Shown here: positions 13,537 through 21,800 of the stretch, piece by piece
Layout of the letters: each line of letters starts with the position of its first letter
Numbering within the stretch: position 1 is the stretch's first letter
NCBI RefSeq assembly: GCF_009026145.1
Contig: NZ_WBUE01000036.1
Span: forward strand, 1 to 37,334
Length of the DNA: 37,334 nucleotides
From: Hyphomicrobium sp.
GTDB lineage: Bacteria; Pseudomonadota; Alphaproteobacteria; Rhizobiales; Hyphomicrobiaceae
Direction of reading: 5' to 3'
The notes under the pieces: model-generated
The model's input: the letters and a program-made list of their open reading frames with translations, nothing else
What the model was told of the DNA's origin: nothing
Database searches by the model: none
Program-made: the position numbers and the translations under genes

Positions 13537-16086
13537 ATGCGCCGTTCGATGCCGATATCGAGGCTACTCGCTTTGCTGGCGTGCGCGGCCGGCACGCTGG
13601 CGAGCGCCGCCGCGGTCGCGCAAACGGCATCGCCCACACCCGCCCCCGCCGCCAAGGCTGCGGCCGACACTGCACCGGCGCCTGCTCCCCCAGCGCCGCC
13701 AGCGCAACCGAAAGCGGGCGGTCCCTCCGTCGACGAGCTGGTGAAACCCGTCAACGGTCTCTCCGGCGCTATCGAGGCGGCCGAGAAGAACCTCGAGCAG
13801 TCGCCCGGCAGCCAGCGTGACCTCGCCGCGCTGCGCACAGGCATCGAGAAGATCGAGAACAACGCCAAGGAGGCGGCCGAGACGCTGCGTCCGCGTCTGG
13901 AGGAAGTGCGCTCACAGATCGCCAAGCTCGGCGCGCCACCCGCCGCTGGCGAGCCGCCCGAGGCGCCCGACGTCGCCGCCGAGCGCCAGCGGCTCAACGG
14001 CATCGCCGCGCAGATCGACGGCGCCATCAAGAAAGCTGCGCTCATCGAGGTGCGGGCGCGCCAGCTCATCGGCCGCGTGCAGAGCGCGCGCAAGGGCATC
14101 TTCACGCGCTTCCTCTTCCGCCAGACGGACACGCCGCTGCAGTGGCGCGTCTGGGAGCAGGCCGGCGATCAGCTGCACCTCGCGCGCCGCCAGCTCGGTT
14201 TCATCGTTTCGAATTGGTGGTCGGCCGCCAAGCTGAACGGCCTTGGCCTCTTGGCCGTCGTCGGCGCCGCGCTGCTCGGCTTCTTGGGGCTGCACCTGCT
14301 GACCCGCCGCCTCATCCACACGCGCCTCGACGTCAGCGGACCGTCGCTGCCGTCGCTGCCCGAGCGCGCCGCCAATGCGGCGTGGGTGGCCCCCGCCTTT
14401 GCCCTTCCCGTCGCCGCCGCCCTCATCGTGCTCTACGTCGGGCTCGACGAGCTGGGGCTGCTCTACTGGCAGGTTGAGCGCTTCGCCCAGTCGGCGCTCT
14501 TTCCGTTGCTGGTGATGATCGCCGTCTCGGCGCTGGCACGTGCCCTGCTGCAGCCGAAGCGGCCGCGCTGGCGCGTGCTCGATCTCGACGATGCGAGCGC
14601 GCGCACGGTGAGCTTCGCCGTGCAGGCGATGACTGTCGTCTATGCCCTCGACTATCTCGCCCGCCGCCTGGTCAGCATCCTGTCGCTGCCGCTGTCGACG
14701 AGCATCGTCACGGCCTTCATCGCCAGCCTCTTCTATGCAGCGCTGCTGCTGCTCATCGTGCGCACGCCGCTCACCGCGCCGAGCAACGTGCCGGGCCTTC
14801 CCGTCTCGCGCTGGCGTCCCTATCGGATGAAGATCCCGCTTGTCGTCCTTGCAGCGGTCCTGCTCGGCGCCTCCCTGCTCGGCTATGTGACGCTCGGCCG
14901 TTTCATCGTCACGCAAATCCTGACGACCGGCGCCGGCATCCTCGTCGTCGGACTGCTGCACGTCGCCATCCGCTGGCTCGTCCCCGAGCCGAGCGAACGG
15001 CCGAGCGGCATGAGCGCCATCATCGAGCAGCGCTTCAACCTCGACGATTTCGGCCGCAGCCAGCTCGCCCGCTTCCAGCGCGGCGTGCTCAACGTGCTGT
15101 TGTTCGCGCTTGCCGTGCCGCTGCTGCTGCTGTCGTGGGGCATCTCCAGCGCCGAGATCACCAGCTGGATGCGCGCCGCCGTGTTCGGCTTCGAGGTCGG
15201 TGGCGTACGCATCTCGCTCGCCCGCATCATCGCGGCCCTCGCGCTGTTCGTCGGCCTGCTCGCGGCGACGCGCTTCGTGCAGCGCTGGCTGGCCGCCGGA
15301 GCGCTGGCGCAGGGCCGCATCGATGCCGGGCTCGCCAACTCGATCTACACCGGCGCCGGATACGTCGGCTTCGCCGTCGCTGCGCTGGTGGCGATTTCCT
15401 ACGCCGGCTTCGACATAACGAGCCTCGCCATCGTCGCCGGCGCCTTGTCGGTCGGCATCGGCTTCGGCCTGCAGTCGATCGTCAACAATTTCGTCTCCGG
15501 GCTCATCCTCCTCGTCGAGCGGCCGATCAAGGTGGGCGACCGCGTGACCGTCAACGGCCAGGACGGCTTCGTGCGCCGCATCTCGGTTCGCGCCACGGAG
15601 ATCGAGACCTTCGATCGCGCCAGCCTCATCGTTCCCAACGCGGAATTCATCACCACGACGGTTACCAACTGGACCCATCGCAACACGTTGGGCCGCGCGC
15701 TCATCCGGGTCAGTGCCGGCTATGATGCCGACCCGGAGCAGGTGCTCGACATATTGTTGAAGGCCGCCCACGATTGCGAACTCGTGCAGAAGCATCCGCC
15801 GCCGTGGGCAGGGTTCGACAATTTCGGAGCTGACGGCCTGGAGTTTGTGTTGATCGCCGTGGTGACGGACGTGAACAAGATCGGCGATGCGCGCTCGGAT
15901 CTGCGGATGCGGATTCTCAAGGCGTTCCGCGCATCCGGTATCGAGATCCCCTATCCACAGCGGGACTTCCACATTCGCGATCTAGACAAGCTGCGCAATT
16001 TGCTCGAGCGAGAAGCGGCTGGGCACTCGCGCGATGAGGAGAGCGTCTTGAGTGCAGCAGCGGCCCAGTCCGACGTCCGTCGATGA
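13537..16086 (+). CDS. DUF3772 / MscS-type mechanosensitive channel
   Basis: Large MscS-like inner-membrane channel, 849 residues. A signal peptide (about 1-29, ending AAAVAQT) is followed by a Pro/Ala linker. A periplasmic coiled-coil region (DUF3772-like) covers about residues 70-220 and about 10 hydrophobic segments about 235-640. The MscS pore helix and beta domain follow (GALSVGIGFGLQSIVNNFVSG, then LLVERPIKVGDRVTVNG), and the chain ends in an alpha/beta domain with IPYPQRDFHIRD. Such channels open on membrane stretch to release solutes during osmotic downshock. ATG 13537 has an excellent ribosome-binding site (GGGGAGG, 6 nt spacing); the frame is open 18 codons further upstream without one. 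Confidence 0.92.
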   Translation: MRRSMPISRLLALLACAAGTLASAAAVAQTASPTPAPAAKAAADTAPAPAPPAPPAQPKAGGPSVDELVKPVNGLSGAIEAAEKNLEQSPGSQRDLAALRTGIEKIENNAKEAAETLRPRLEEVRSQIAKLGAPPAAGEPPEAPDVAAERQRLNGIAAQIDGAIKKAALIEVRARQLIGRVQSARKGIFTRFLFRQTDTPLQWRVWEQAGDQLHLARRQLGFIVSNWWSAAKLNGLGLLAVVGAALLGFLGLHLLTRRLIHTRLDVSGPSLPSLPERAANAAWVAPAFALPVAAALIVLYVGLDELGLLYWQVERFAQSALFPLLVMIAVSALARALLQPKRPRWRVLDLDDASARTVSFAVQAMTVVYALDYLARRLVSILSLPLSTSIVTAFIASLFYAALLLLIVRTPLTAPSNVPGLPVSRWRPYRMKIPLVVLAAVLLGASLLGYVTLGRFIVTQILTTGAGILVVGLLHVAIRWLVPEPSERPSGMSAIIEQRFNLDDFGRSQLARFQRGVLNVLLFALAVPLLLLSWGISSAEITSWMRAAVFGFEVGGVRISLARIIAALALFVGLLAATRFVQRWLAAGALAQGRIDAGLANSIYTGAGYVGFAVAALVAISYAGFDITSLAIVAGALSVGIGFGLQSIVNNFVSGLILLVERPIKVGDRVTVNGQDGFVRRISVRATEIETFDRASLIVPNAEFITTTVTNWTHRNTLGRALIRVSAGYDADPEQVLDILLKAAHDCELVQKHPPPWAGFDNFGADGLEFVLIAVVTDVNKIGDARSDLRMRILKAFRASGIEIPYPQRDFHIRDLDKLRNLLEREAAGHSRDEESVLSAAAAQSDVRR

Positions 16087-16091
16087 TGCGC

Positions 16092-16117
16092 AAGGCGCCG
16101 TGCCCGCGCGGCGCCTT
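16092..16117. terminator. Bidirectional terminator-like hairpin
   Basis: AAGGCGCC (16092-16099) pairs exactly with GGCGCCTT (16110-16117) across a 10-nt loop. It lies in the 30-bp gap between convergent genes and runs into the first base of the dksA stop codon. There is no long T-tract on either side, so it may be a weak intrinsic or Rho-assisted terminator. Confidence 0.6.
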
Positions 16118-16746
16118 CAGTCCTCGCGGTAGACGCGCTCGCGCCGCTCGTGGCGCTCCTGCGCCTCGACCGACAGCGTGGCGATGGGGCGCGCATCGAG
16201 GCGCTTCAAGCCGATCGGCTCGCCCGTCTCCTCGCAGTAGCCGTACGAGCCATCCTCGATGCGGGCCAGCGCCGCATCGATCTTGGCGATGAGCTTGCGC
16301 TGGCGGTCGCGGGCGCGCAGCTCCAGCGCCCGGTCGGTCTCCGACGTAGCCCGGTCGGCGAGATCGGCGTGCTGGGTCGATTCCTCGTGCAGACCGACGA
16401 GCGTCTCGCGCGTCTGGCGGATGATCTCGTCTTTCCAGTTGAGCAGCTTCTGGCGGAAGTACATCCGCTGGCGCTCGTTCATGAACGGCTCGTCCTCGCT
16501 CGGACGGTAGTCAGGAGGCAGCACAATCGACGAAGACTTGGCGCGTGCCGTCATCTTTTTCCCCGCAACCTTCTGCTTTGCGACAACCTGCTTTTCGACA
16601 GCCTTCTTGTCGCTGGTTTTCCGGCTGGCCATGACCTTCGCTTTGGGCGCCGTGCCGCCATTCCGCTTGGCCGCGCGCGAGGGTACAGCGCGGCCCACAG
16701 GGGAGGCCTTCGCCTTGACCGGCTTCTTGGCGCTTCGCTTGCTCAT
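16117..16746 (-). CDS. dksA: RNA polymerase-binding protein DksA
   Basis: Binds the RNA polymerase secondary channel and, with ppGpp, adjusts rRNA and amino-acid promoters. The C-terminal 130 residues are typical DksA: a coiled coil (MNERQRMYFRQKLLNWKDEI...), then DLADRATSETDRALELRARDR, then GSYGYCEETGEPIGLKRLDA and ARPIATLSVEAQERHE. The zinc finger has lost three of four cysteines, keeping only that in GYCEETG, as in known alphaproteobacterial DksA variants. An 80-residue Lys/Ala-rich tail precedes the domain. ATG 16746 (MSKRSAKK) is preferred over an in-frame start at 16800. Confidence 0.9.
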   Translation of the reverse strand: MSKRSAKKPVKAKASPVGRAVPSRAAKRNGGTAPKAKVMASRKTSDKKAVEKQVVAKQKVAGKKMTARAKSSSIVLPPDYRPSEDEPFMNERQRMYFRQKLLNWKDEIIRQTRETLVGLHEESTQHADLADRATSETDRALELRARDRQRKLIAKIDAALARIEDGSYGYCEETGEPIGLKRLDARPIATLSVEAQERHERRERVYRED

Positions 16747-16971
16747 CCGGGCCTCCACGAGGCTTGAAGAGACGGCCGGCCCCTCAACCGGCGGTAACAA
16801 GCTGCTTTAGGCGCCTCCTATTGGCGGCAGTGCGAGCGTCTGTCAAGGCGTTCCGCGGTGCCGCATAAGTTGCGGCAGCGCCAGCAAAAAGGCGTCGGGT
16901 GCGAATCAGTGCATGCGGCAGGCAACCCGCCCGTTTGGCAGGCAGGACGCCATTGCGGCATCGGCGCCGCC

Positions 16972-17139
16972 CTAGTGTCCCGATTCCGAAGTTCGCCAGA
17001 GTTTGCGGCCGGGACCGGGAGCGAACTTCGGAATCATAAGGGACACTAGAAAGTATGGACTTGCTAGTGTGATTCAGATCGAGAAATTCGCTCGGCACCT
17101 CGCCGCGCACGATGGTGAATTTCTCGATCATCACACTAG
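16972..17139. repeat. 168-bp double-palindrome element, copy A
   Basis: Two adjacent palindromes, each opening CTAGTGT and closing ACACTAG. Unit 1 (16972-17049) has a 25-bp stem (CTAGTGTCCC then GATTCCGAAGTTCGC) with a 4-nt ATAA bulge in the right arm. Unit 2 (17064-17139) has CTAGTGTGAT then GATCGAGAAATTC with a 3-nt bulge. A 14-nt spacer separates them. Copy B, the same length and orientation, lies at 19088-19255. By eye they are about 93% identical, with differences mainly in the loops. The design is MITE/REP-like; no transposase is nearby. Together with 16747-16971, where I see no gene, it fills the dksA-moxR gap. Confidence 0.9.
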
Positions 17140-17216
17140 CGCGCCTTGCCCCCCGCGTGCGCCGGCCTCTAATGTCGAGGCGGCCCCTTCGCTGACACAA
17201 GGACCCCTCCCCGCCG

Positions 17217-18062
17217 ATGAAGTTCGATGGAACGCGCCGCTACGTGGCGACGGATGATCTCAAGGTGGCCGTCAACGCCGCGATCACCCTCTCCCGCCCG
17301 CTGCTCATCAAGGGCGAGCCCGGCACCGGCAAGACGGCCCTCGCCCTCGAGGTGGCCGACGCGCTCGGGGTGCCGATCATCGAGTGGCATATAAAATCGA
17401 CCACCAAGGCCCACCAGGGTCTTTACGAGTACGACGCCGTCTCGCGCCTGCGCGACAGCCAGCTCGGCGATGCGCGCGTCCACGACATCAAGAACTACAT
17501 CAAGCGCGGCAAGCTGTGGGAGGCGTTCGACAAGGACGTGCGCCCGGTGCTGCTCATCGACGAGATCGACAAGGCCGACATCGAGTTCCCCAACGACTTG
17601 TTGCAGGAGCTCGATCGCATGGAGTTCTTCGTCTACGAGACGGGCGAGACTATCAAAGCGCGCAACCGACCGATTGTCATCATCACGTCGAACAACGAGA
17701 AGGAGCTGCCCGACGCCTTCCTGCGCCGCTGCTTCTTCCACTACATCAAGTTCCCCGACGACGAGACCATGCGGGCGATCGTCGAGGTGCACTTCCCCGG
17801 CCTCAAGGGGCGCCTCGTCGCCGAGGCCATGCGCATCTTCTACGACATCCGCGACGTGCCGGGGTTGAAGAAGAAGCCGTCGACCTCGGAGCTGCTCGAC
17901 TGGCTGAAGCTGTTGCTCAACGAGGACGTGCAGCCGGAGACGCTGCGCGAGACCGACAGCCGCAAGCTCATCCCCCCGCTTGCCGGCGCGCTTTTGAAGA
18001 ACGAGCAGGATATACACCTATTCGAGCGGATCGCCTTCATGGCGCGCCGCAAGGGCGAGTAG
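17217..18062 (+). CDS. MoxR-type AAA ATPase
   Basis: A 281-residue single-domain AAA+ ATPase of the MoxR/CoxD type. Walker A is GEPGTGKT (about residues 33-40) and Walker B is LLIDEIDKAD (about 117-126). Sensor 1 is in IVIITSNNEKELPDAFLRRC with the arginine finger RR. Members usually act as chaperones with a von Willebrand factor A protein, for metal insertion or complex maturation. The usual VWA partner gene is not present downstream: the next gene is an unrelated membrane protein. Start ATG 17217 gives the family N-terminus MKFDGTRRYV. The gene sits between two copies of the 168-bp repeat. Confidence 0.9.
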   Translation: MKFDGTRRYVATDDLKVAVNAAITLSRPLLIKGEPGTGKTALALEVADALGVPIIEWHIKSTTKAHQGLYEYDAVSRLRDSQLGDARVHDIKNYIKRGKLWEAFDKDVRPVLLIDEIDKADIEFPNDLLQELDRMEFFVYETGETIKARNRPIVIITSNNEKELPDAFLRRCFFHYIKFPDDETMRAIVEVHFPGLKGRLVAEAMRIFYDIRDVPGLKKKPSTSELLDWLKLLLNEDVQPETLRETDSRKLIPPLAGALLKNEQDIHLFERIAFMARRKGE

Positions 18063-18095
18063 GCTCGGCCTGAGCACTGCAACTGGGGGATCTGC

Positions 18096-18806
18096 ATGAC
18101 ATCGACCAACCCGCCGCCGGCTGGGCCGAGCGCCACCGACGCCGCGCTATCGAGCCTCATCGTCAACAGTGGTTACGGCGGATTGCACGCCACGATCTTG
18201 TCCGCGGTTGCCCTCGTTTTGTCCGCATTCTCTCTCTACGAGGCCAGCTTCAAAACGGCGGACATCGAAATCTACGTGCCGCCGGTCATCCAGTACGCCC
18301 GCGACGGGGGCGGCGATACGGAAGTGTTCGTCGTGCCGATCACCGTCACCAACGCGGGCGCGCGCACGGGGACGGTTCTATCGATGGAACTCAGCGTCGA
18401 AGATCTGAAGACGAAGCGGACGAAGCGCTACTACAGCGCCTTCCTCGGCGAGCATCAGGTCGACCCGGACGCGGCGAACCGCTCGTTCGCGCCGCTGTCC
18501 ATACCCGGACACGCGACGTTCAGCGACACGGTGCGCTTCTATCCCATCGGCAATCCTTTTCCGAAATTGGCGGAGGAGGCCGGCGATTACCGCTTCACGT
18601 TGAGCCTCGTCACGGCGGCGGCGGCGCGGCCCGACTTGATCGATCGCGTGCTCGCCACCAAGCCGGCACCGGTCGTCTTCGAGCGTACGCTGCCCTGGGT
18701 CTCCGAGCAGCAGCTCGGCCAGCGCCGCATCACCATCTCCATGCCCGAGAAGGGGTGGACCGCCGTGCCGGCGGCACAATTGGAGGGACCGGGCGTCCCC
18801 AAGTGA
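18096..18806 (+). CDS. Membrane-anchored protein of unknown function
   Basis: A 236-residue protein I do not recognise. It has a hydrophilic N-terminus, one hydrophobic helix at about residues 30-50 (HATILSAVALVLSAFSLYEA), then a predicted beta-rich domain. That domain contains VFVVPITVTNAGARTGTVLSMEL, which looks like an Ig-like or NEAT-like fold with a 'V..T..NAG' strand pattern common in secreted all-beta domains. It starts 33 bp after the MoxR ATPase on the same strand, so the two may be cotranscribed. It takes the place where a VWA partner would be expected but has no visible MIDAS motif. Confidence 0.75.
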   Translation: MTSTNPPPAGPSATDAALSSLIVNSGYGGLHATILSAVALVLSAFSLYEASFKTADIEIYVPPVIQYARDGGGDTEVFVVPITVTNAGARTGTVLSMELSVEDLKTKRTKRYYSAFLGEHQVDPDAANRSFAPLSIPGHATFSDTVRFYPIGNPFPKLAEEAGDYRFTLSLVTAAAARPDLIDRVLATKPAPVVFERTLPWVSEQQLGQRRITISMPEKGWTAVPAAQLEGPGVPK

Positions 18807-18849
18807 GCACGGCCTGCGCCGGACGGGCGGGACCGCAGCTCGACGAACA

Positions 18850-18886
18850 TGAACGATTTCTGACGCGTCGCTTCAGCGATCGTTCA
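18850..18886. promoter_or_regulatory. Inverted repeat upstream of the 28-aa membrane peptide gene
   Basis: TGAACGAT (18850-18857) and ATCGTTCA (18879-18886) are exact complements separated by 21 bp. They lie 51 bp upstream of the small ORF. They could be an operator, or a hairpin ending the upstream transcript. Confidence 0.3.
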
Positions 18887-18937
18887 ATGGCTCGTGCCTA
18901 AGCTGCAGGTATCAACACCATACGCAGGTGGAGTGTC

Positions 18938-19024
18938 ATGGCAGAGTTTATTCGCAGCGGCTTGATCATCCTCATGGGAATGACGGTCATGGCTGCCGGT
19001 GTGCTGGTCATCTTCTACGGCTGA
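18938..19024 (+). CDS. 28-residue single-span membrane peptide
   Basis: A short open frame encodes 28 residues: MAEFIRSG, then a nearly continuous hydrophobic stretch (LIILMGMTVMAAGVLVIFYG). This is one transmembrane helix and little else. The ATG at 18938 is preceded by a clear Shine-Dalgarno (AGGTGGAG) about 4 nt away. An inverted repeat lies 51 bp upstream. Small single-span peptides often modulate larger membrane complexes, but no partner can be named. No longer frame in the surrounding DNA competes. Coding is supported by start context and hydrophobicity only. Confidence 0.6.
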   Translation: MAEFIRSGLIILMGMTVMAAGVLVIFYG

Positions 19025-19087
19025 CGCGTGCAACGCTGCGTTGCGTCGCTTGCCGCGGCGCTCGCTTTTCACTAGCTAAGGGGACCT

Positions 19088-19255
19088 CTAGTGTCGCGAT
19101 TCCGAAGTTCGCCGGAGTTCGCAGCTGGGGCCGGGAGCGAACTTCGGAATCATAAGGGACACTAGAAAGTATAGACTTGCTAGTGTGATTCAGATCGAGA
19201 AATTCGCTCGGCACCTCGCCGCTGATGATGGCGAATTTCTCGATCATCACACTAG
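19088..19255. repeat. 168-bp double-palindrome element, copy B
   Basis: Second copy of the element at 16972-17139, same orientation and length. Unit 1 is 19088-19165, with one arm mismatch (CTAGTGTCGC against GGGACACTAG). Unit 2 is 19180-19255. The loops differ most from copy A. It lies directly upstream of ycjX, and an in-frame ATG at 19225 falls inside unit 2. Confidence 0.9.
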
Positions 19256-19269
19256 CGAGGTCCCCCGCC

Positions 19270-20739
19270 TTGTCCGCCTCCAACTCCGCTTCCGATCTGG
19301 ACGATCCCACCCGCCAGGCCTGGCACCGCGCCGGCGCCGTGCTGACCGACATGATGACGCCAACGCTGCGGCTCGGCGTCACCGGGCTGTCCCGCGCCGG
19401 CAAGACGATCTTCATCACCGCCCTCATCCGCAATCTCGTCTCCGGCGGCCGCCTGCCGTTCTTCATGCCGGAGGCCGAGGGGCGCATCGAGCGCGCCTAC
19501 CTCGAGCCGCAACCCGACGACCAGGTACCGCGCTTCGACTACGAGGCGCACCTGGAAGATCTGGCGCGCGATCCGCCCCAATGGCCGGAGAGCACGCGCC
19601 GCTTGAGCCAGGTGCGCGTCACCATCGAGTTCAAGTCGGCCAGCGTCCTGCGCCGCGCCTTCGGCATCTCGCGCCTCAATCTCGACGTCGTCGACTACCC
19701 CGGCGAGTGGCTGATCGACCTGCCGCTGCTCGACATGAGCTACGATGCCTGGTGCGCCGAGGCGGTCGCGCAGGCGCGCACCCCGCGCCGGCAAGCGCAT
19801 GCCCAGGCATGGCTCGATTTCCTCGCCTCCACCGATCCGCAGGCGGGCAAGGACGAGCAGATGGCGCTGCGCGGTGCCAGCCTGTTCGCCGCCTACCTGA
19901 AGGCCGCGCGCGCCGACGACCACGTGCTGCATACCACCGGTCCGGGGCGCTTCCTCTTACCCGGCGACCTTGAGGGCTCGCCCCTGCTGACGTTCTGTCC
20001 GCTCGCCCTCGGCGACAAGCCGAGCTACGGCCGAGGCTCGCTGGCCGCCATGATGGCGCGGCGCTTCGAGAGCTATAAGACGCACGTCGTGCGCCCATTC
20101 TTTCGCGACCACTTCAGCCGCCTCGACCGCCAGATCGTGCTCGTCGACGTGCTCGGCCCGCTGAACGAGGGCGGTGACGCGGTCGTCGATCTGCAGCGGG
20201 CGCTGGACGCCATATTGCGCGTCTTTCGCACCGGCTCCGGTGGCTGGCTCAGCGCCCTGTTCGCGCGCCGCATCGACAAGCTGCTGTTCGCCGCCACCAA
20301 GGCAGACCATATTCATTCCTCGAGCCACGACCGGCTGGAGGCGATCTTGCGTGTCATAACCGACCGCGCCATGGGCCGCGCCGCCGATACCGGCGCCGAG
20401 GTCGGCGTGCAGGCGCTCGCCGCGTTGCGGGCCACGCGCGAGGCCGATGCCAAGGTCGGCAACGAGTGGCTGCCTTGCATCGTCGGCGTGCCGATGCCGG
20501 GCGAGCGCATCGGCGGCAAGGTGTTCGACGGCAAGACGGAGGCGGCGGTGTTTCCCGGCGACCTCCCCGCCAATCCGCGCGATGCTCTGAAGCCCGACGC
20601 GGCTCCTGCCGGCCTGCACTTCGTGCGCTTCCGCCCGCCGCGCCTCATGCCACCCGGCATCGATGGGGAATCCCCGCCGCTGCCGCACATCCGGCTCGAC
20701 CGCGCCCTCGATTTCCTGCTTTCGGATTGGCTCGCATGA
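19270..20739 (+). CDS. YcjX-family P-loop GTPase-like protein
   Basis: A DUF463/YcjX protein with Walker A GLSRAGKT near the N-terminus, then a long family-specific domain (LDVVDYPGEWLIDLPLLDMSYD; VLVDVLGPLNEGG; LLFAATKADHIH, a G4-like TKxD motif). The family is stress-associated, with a partner YcjF. Start: an ATG at 19225 exists, but its first 10 codons lie inside the 168-bp repeat. TTG 19270, with GAGG about 9 nt upstream, begins just after the repeat and gives a 489-residue protein; I prefer it weakly. The stop overlaps the ycjF ATG (ATGA), indicating translational coupling. Confidence 0.88.
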   Translation: MSASNSASDLDDPTRQAWHRAGAVLTDMMTPTLRLGVTGLSRAGKTIFITALIRNLVSGGRLPFFMPEAEGRIERAYLEPQPDDQVPRFDYEAHLEDLARDPPQWPESTRRLSQVRVTIEFKSASVLRRAFGISRLNLDVVDYPGEWLIDLPLLDMSYDAWCAEAVAQARTPRRQAHAQAWLDFLASTDPQAGKDEQMALRGASLFAAYLKAARADDHVLHTTGPGRFLLPGDLEGSPLLTFCPLALGDKPSYGRGSLAAMMARRFESYKTHVVRPFFRDHFSRLDRQIVLVDVLGPLNEGGDAVVDLQRALDAILRVFRTGSGGWLSALFARRIDKLLFAATKADHIHSSSHDRLEAILRVITDRAMGRAADTGAEVGVQALAALRATREADAKVGNEWLPCIVGVPMPGERIGGKVFDGKTEAAVFPGDLPANPRDALKPDAAPAGLHFVRFRPPRLMPPGIDGESPPLPHIRLDRALDFLLSDWLA

Positions 20740-21800
20740 CGTCAGATACCGACATCCGGCGCCCGCGCGCCTTTGCGACCGACGATCCCGCCTTGCGCGC
20801 GAGCGCCGCCGAAACCGTCGAGCCACCTCCAACCGATGCCGACCCGCTGGCGGCTCGCCGCCGGCGTCAGGCGACACGCACCACCGTGCGCCCGACCGTC
20901 GCCGATCTGTCGCGCGGCATTCGTTGGGGCGCTCTATTGCTCTCCGGCATCGCCGGCCTCCTCGCGCTGGCGACCACGCTGTGGTTCACGCGCTACGTCG
21001 AGGTGGCGCTGGCGCGGCAGGATTGGATCGGCTGGATCGCCTTCGCGCTATTGTGCCTCGTCGGCGTCTCTGCCGTCGTCCTCATCCTGCGCGAGATCTA
21101 CGGCCTCTTCCGCCTCGCCCGGCTCGGCGCGCTGCGCCAGGAGGTGACGCACGCTCTCAATACCGCCGACATTGCCAGCGAGCGGCGCGCCGTTCGCCAT
21201 CTGAAGAATGTGCTCGGCGGTCGTGCCGACCTGCAGTGGCCGCTCGCCCGCTTCGCCGAGCACGAGCGCTCGGTGATGAACCCCGGCGATCTCCTGGCGC
21301 TGGCCGATCGCGAGCTGATCATGCCGCTCGACCAGGAGGCGCGGCGCACGGTGCTGGCCGCCGCCAAGCGCATCGGCATGGTCACGGCCATCAGTCCGAT
21401 GGCCTGGATCGCCATGCTCTACGTGCTGATCGAGAACCTGCGCATGCTGCGCGCCATCGCCGGGTTGTATGGTGGCCGCCCCGGTCCGCTCGGCGCGCTG
21501 CGGCTCGCCAAGCTCGTCGTCGGGCACATCCTCGCCACGGGCGGCGTCGCCTTGACCGACGATCTGCTCGGGCAGTTCCTGGGGCAGGATCTACTGCGGC
21601 GGCTGTCGCGCCGGCTGGGCGAAGGCGCCTTCAACGGCGCCCTCACCGCGCGCGTCGGGGCGGCGGCCGTGGAGGTGTGCCGGCCATTGCCGTTCATAGC
21701 CGCGCCGCCCGTGCGTGCGCGCGACATGCTGGCGGAAGCCTTCCGGCGCAACGCCGCCGTCGCCGTTGGCGGCGAGGAGACGGTCAAGCGGCGCGGGTGA
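20736..21800 (+). CDS. YcjF family (DUF697/TIGR01620) inner-membrane protein
   Basis: The 354-residue partner of YcjX. There is a polar N-terminus of about 60 residues. Two transmembrane helices follow near residues 66-110 (GALLLSGIAGLLALATTLWF and IGWIAFALLCLVGVSAVVLIL). The C-terminal DUF697-type domain carries hydrophobic ISPMAWIAMLYVLIENLRML and GHILATGGVALTDDLLG. Its ATG overlaps the ycjX stop by 4 bp (ATGA). Its end overlaps the convergent opgH gene by 17 bp. The function of the pair is not established. Confidence 0.88.
   Translation: MTSDTDIRRPRAFATDDPALRASAAETVEPPPTDADPLAARRRRQATRTTVRPTVADLSRGIRWGALLLSGIAGLLALATTLWFTRYVEVALARQDWIGWIAFALLCLVGVSAVVLILREIYGLFRLARLGALRQEVTHALNTADIASERRAVRHLKNVLGGRADLQWPLARFAEHERSVMNPGDLLALADRELIMPLDQEARRTVLAAAKRIGMVTAISPMAWIAMLYVLIENLRMLRAIAGLYGGRPGPLGALRLAKLVVGHILATGGVALTDDLLGQFLGQDLLRRLSRRLGEGAFNGALTARVGAAAVEVCRPLPFIAAPPVRARDMLAEAFRRNAAVAVGGEETVKRRG

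Noticed and set aside
13912..15972. 686-residue open frame on -
   Set aside because: Antisense to the clear MscS-type gene; no domain, and codon-shadow composition.
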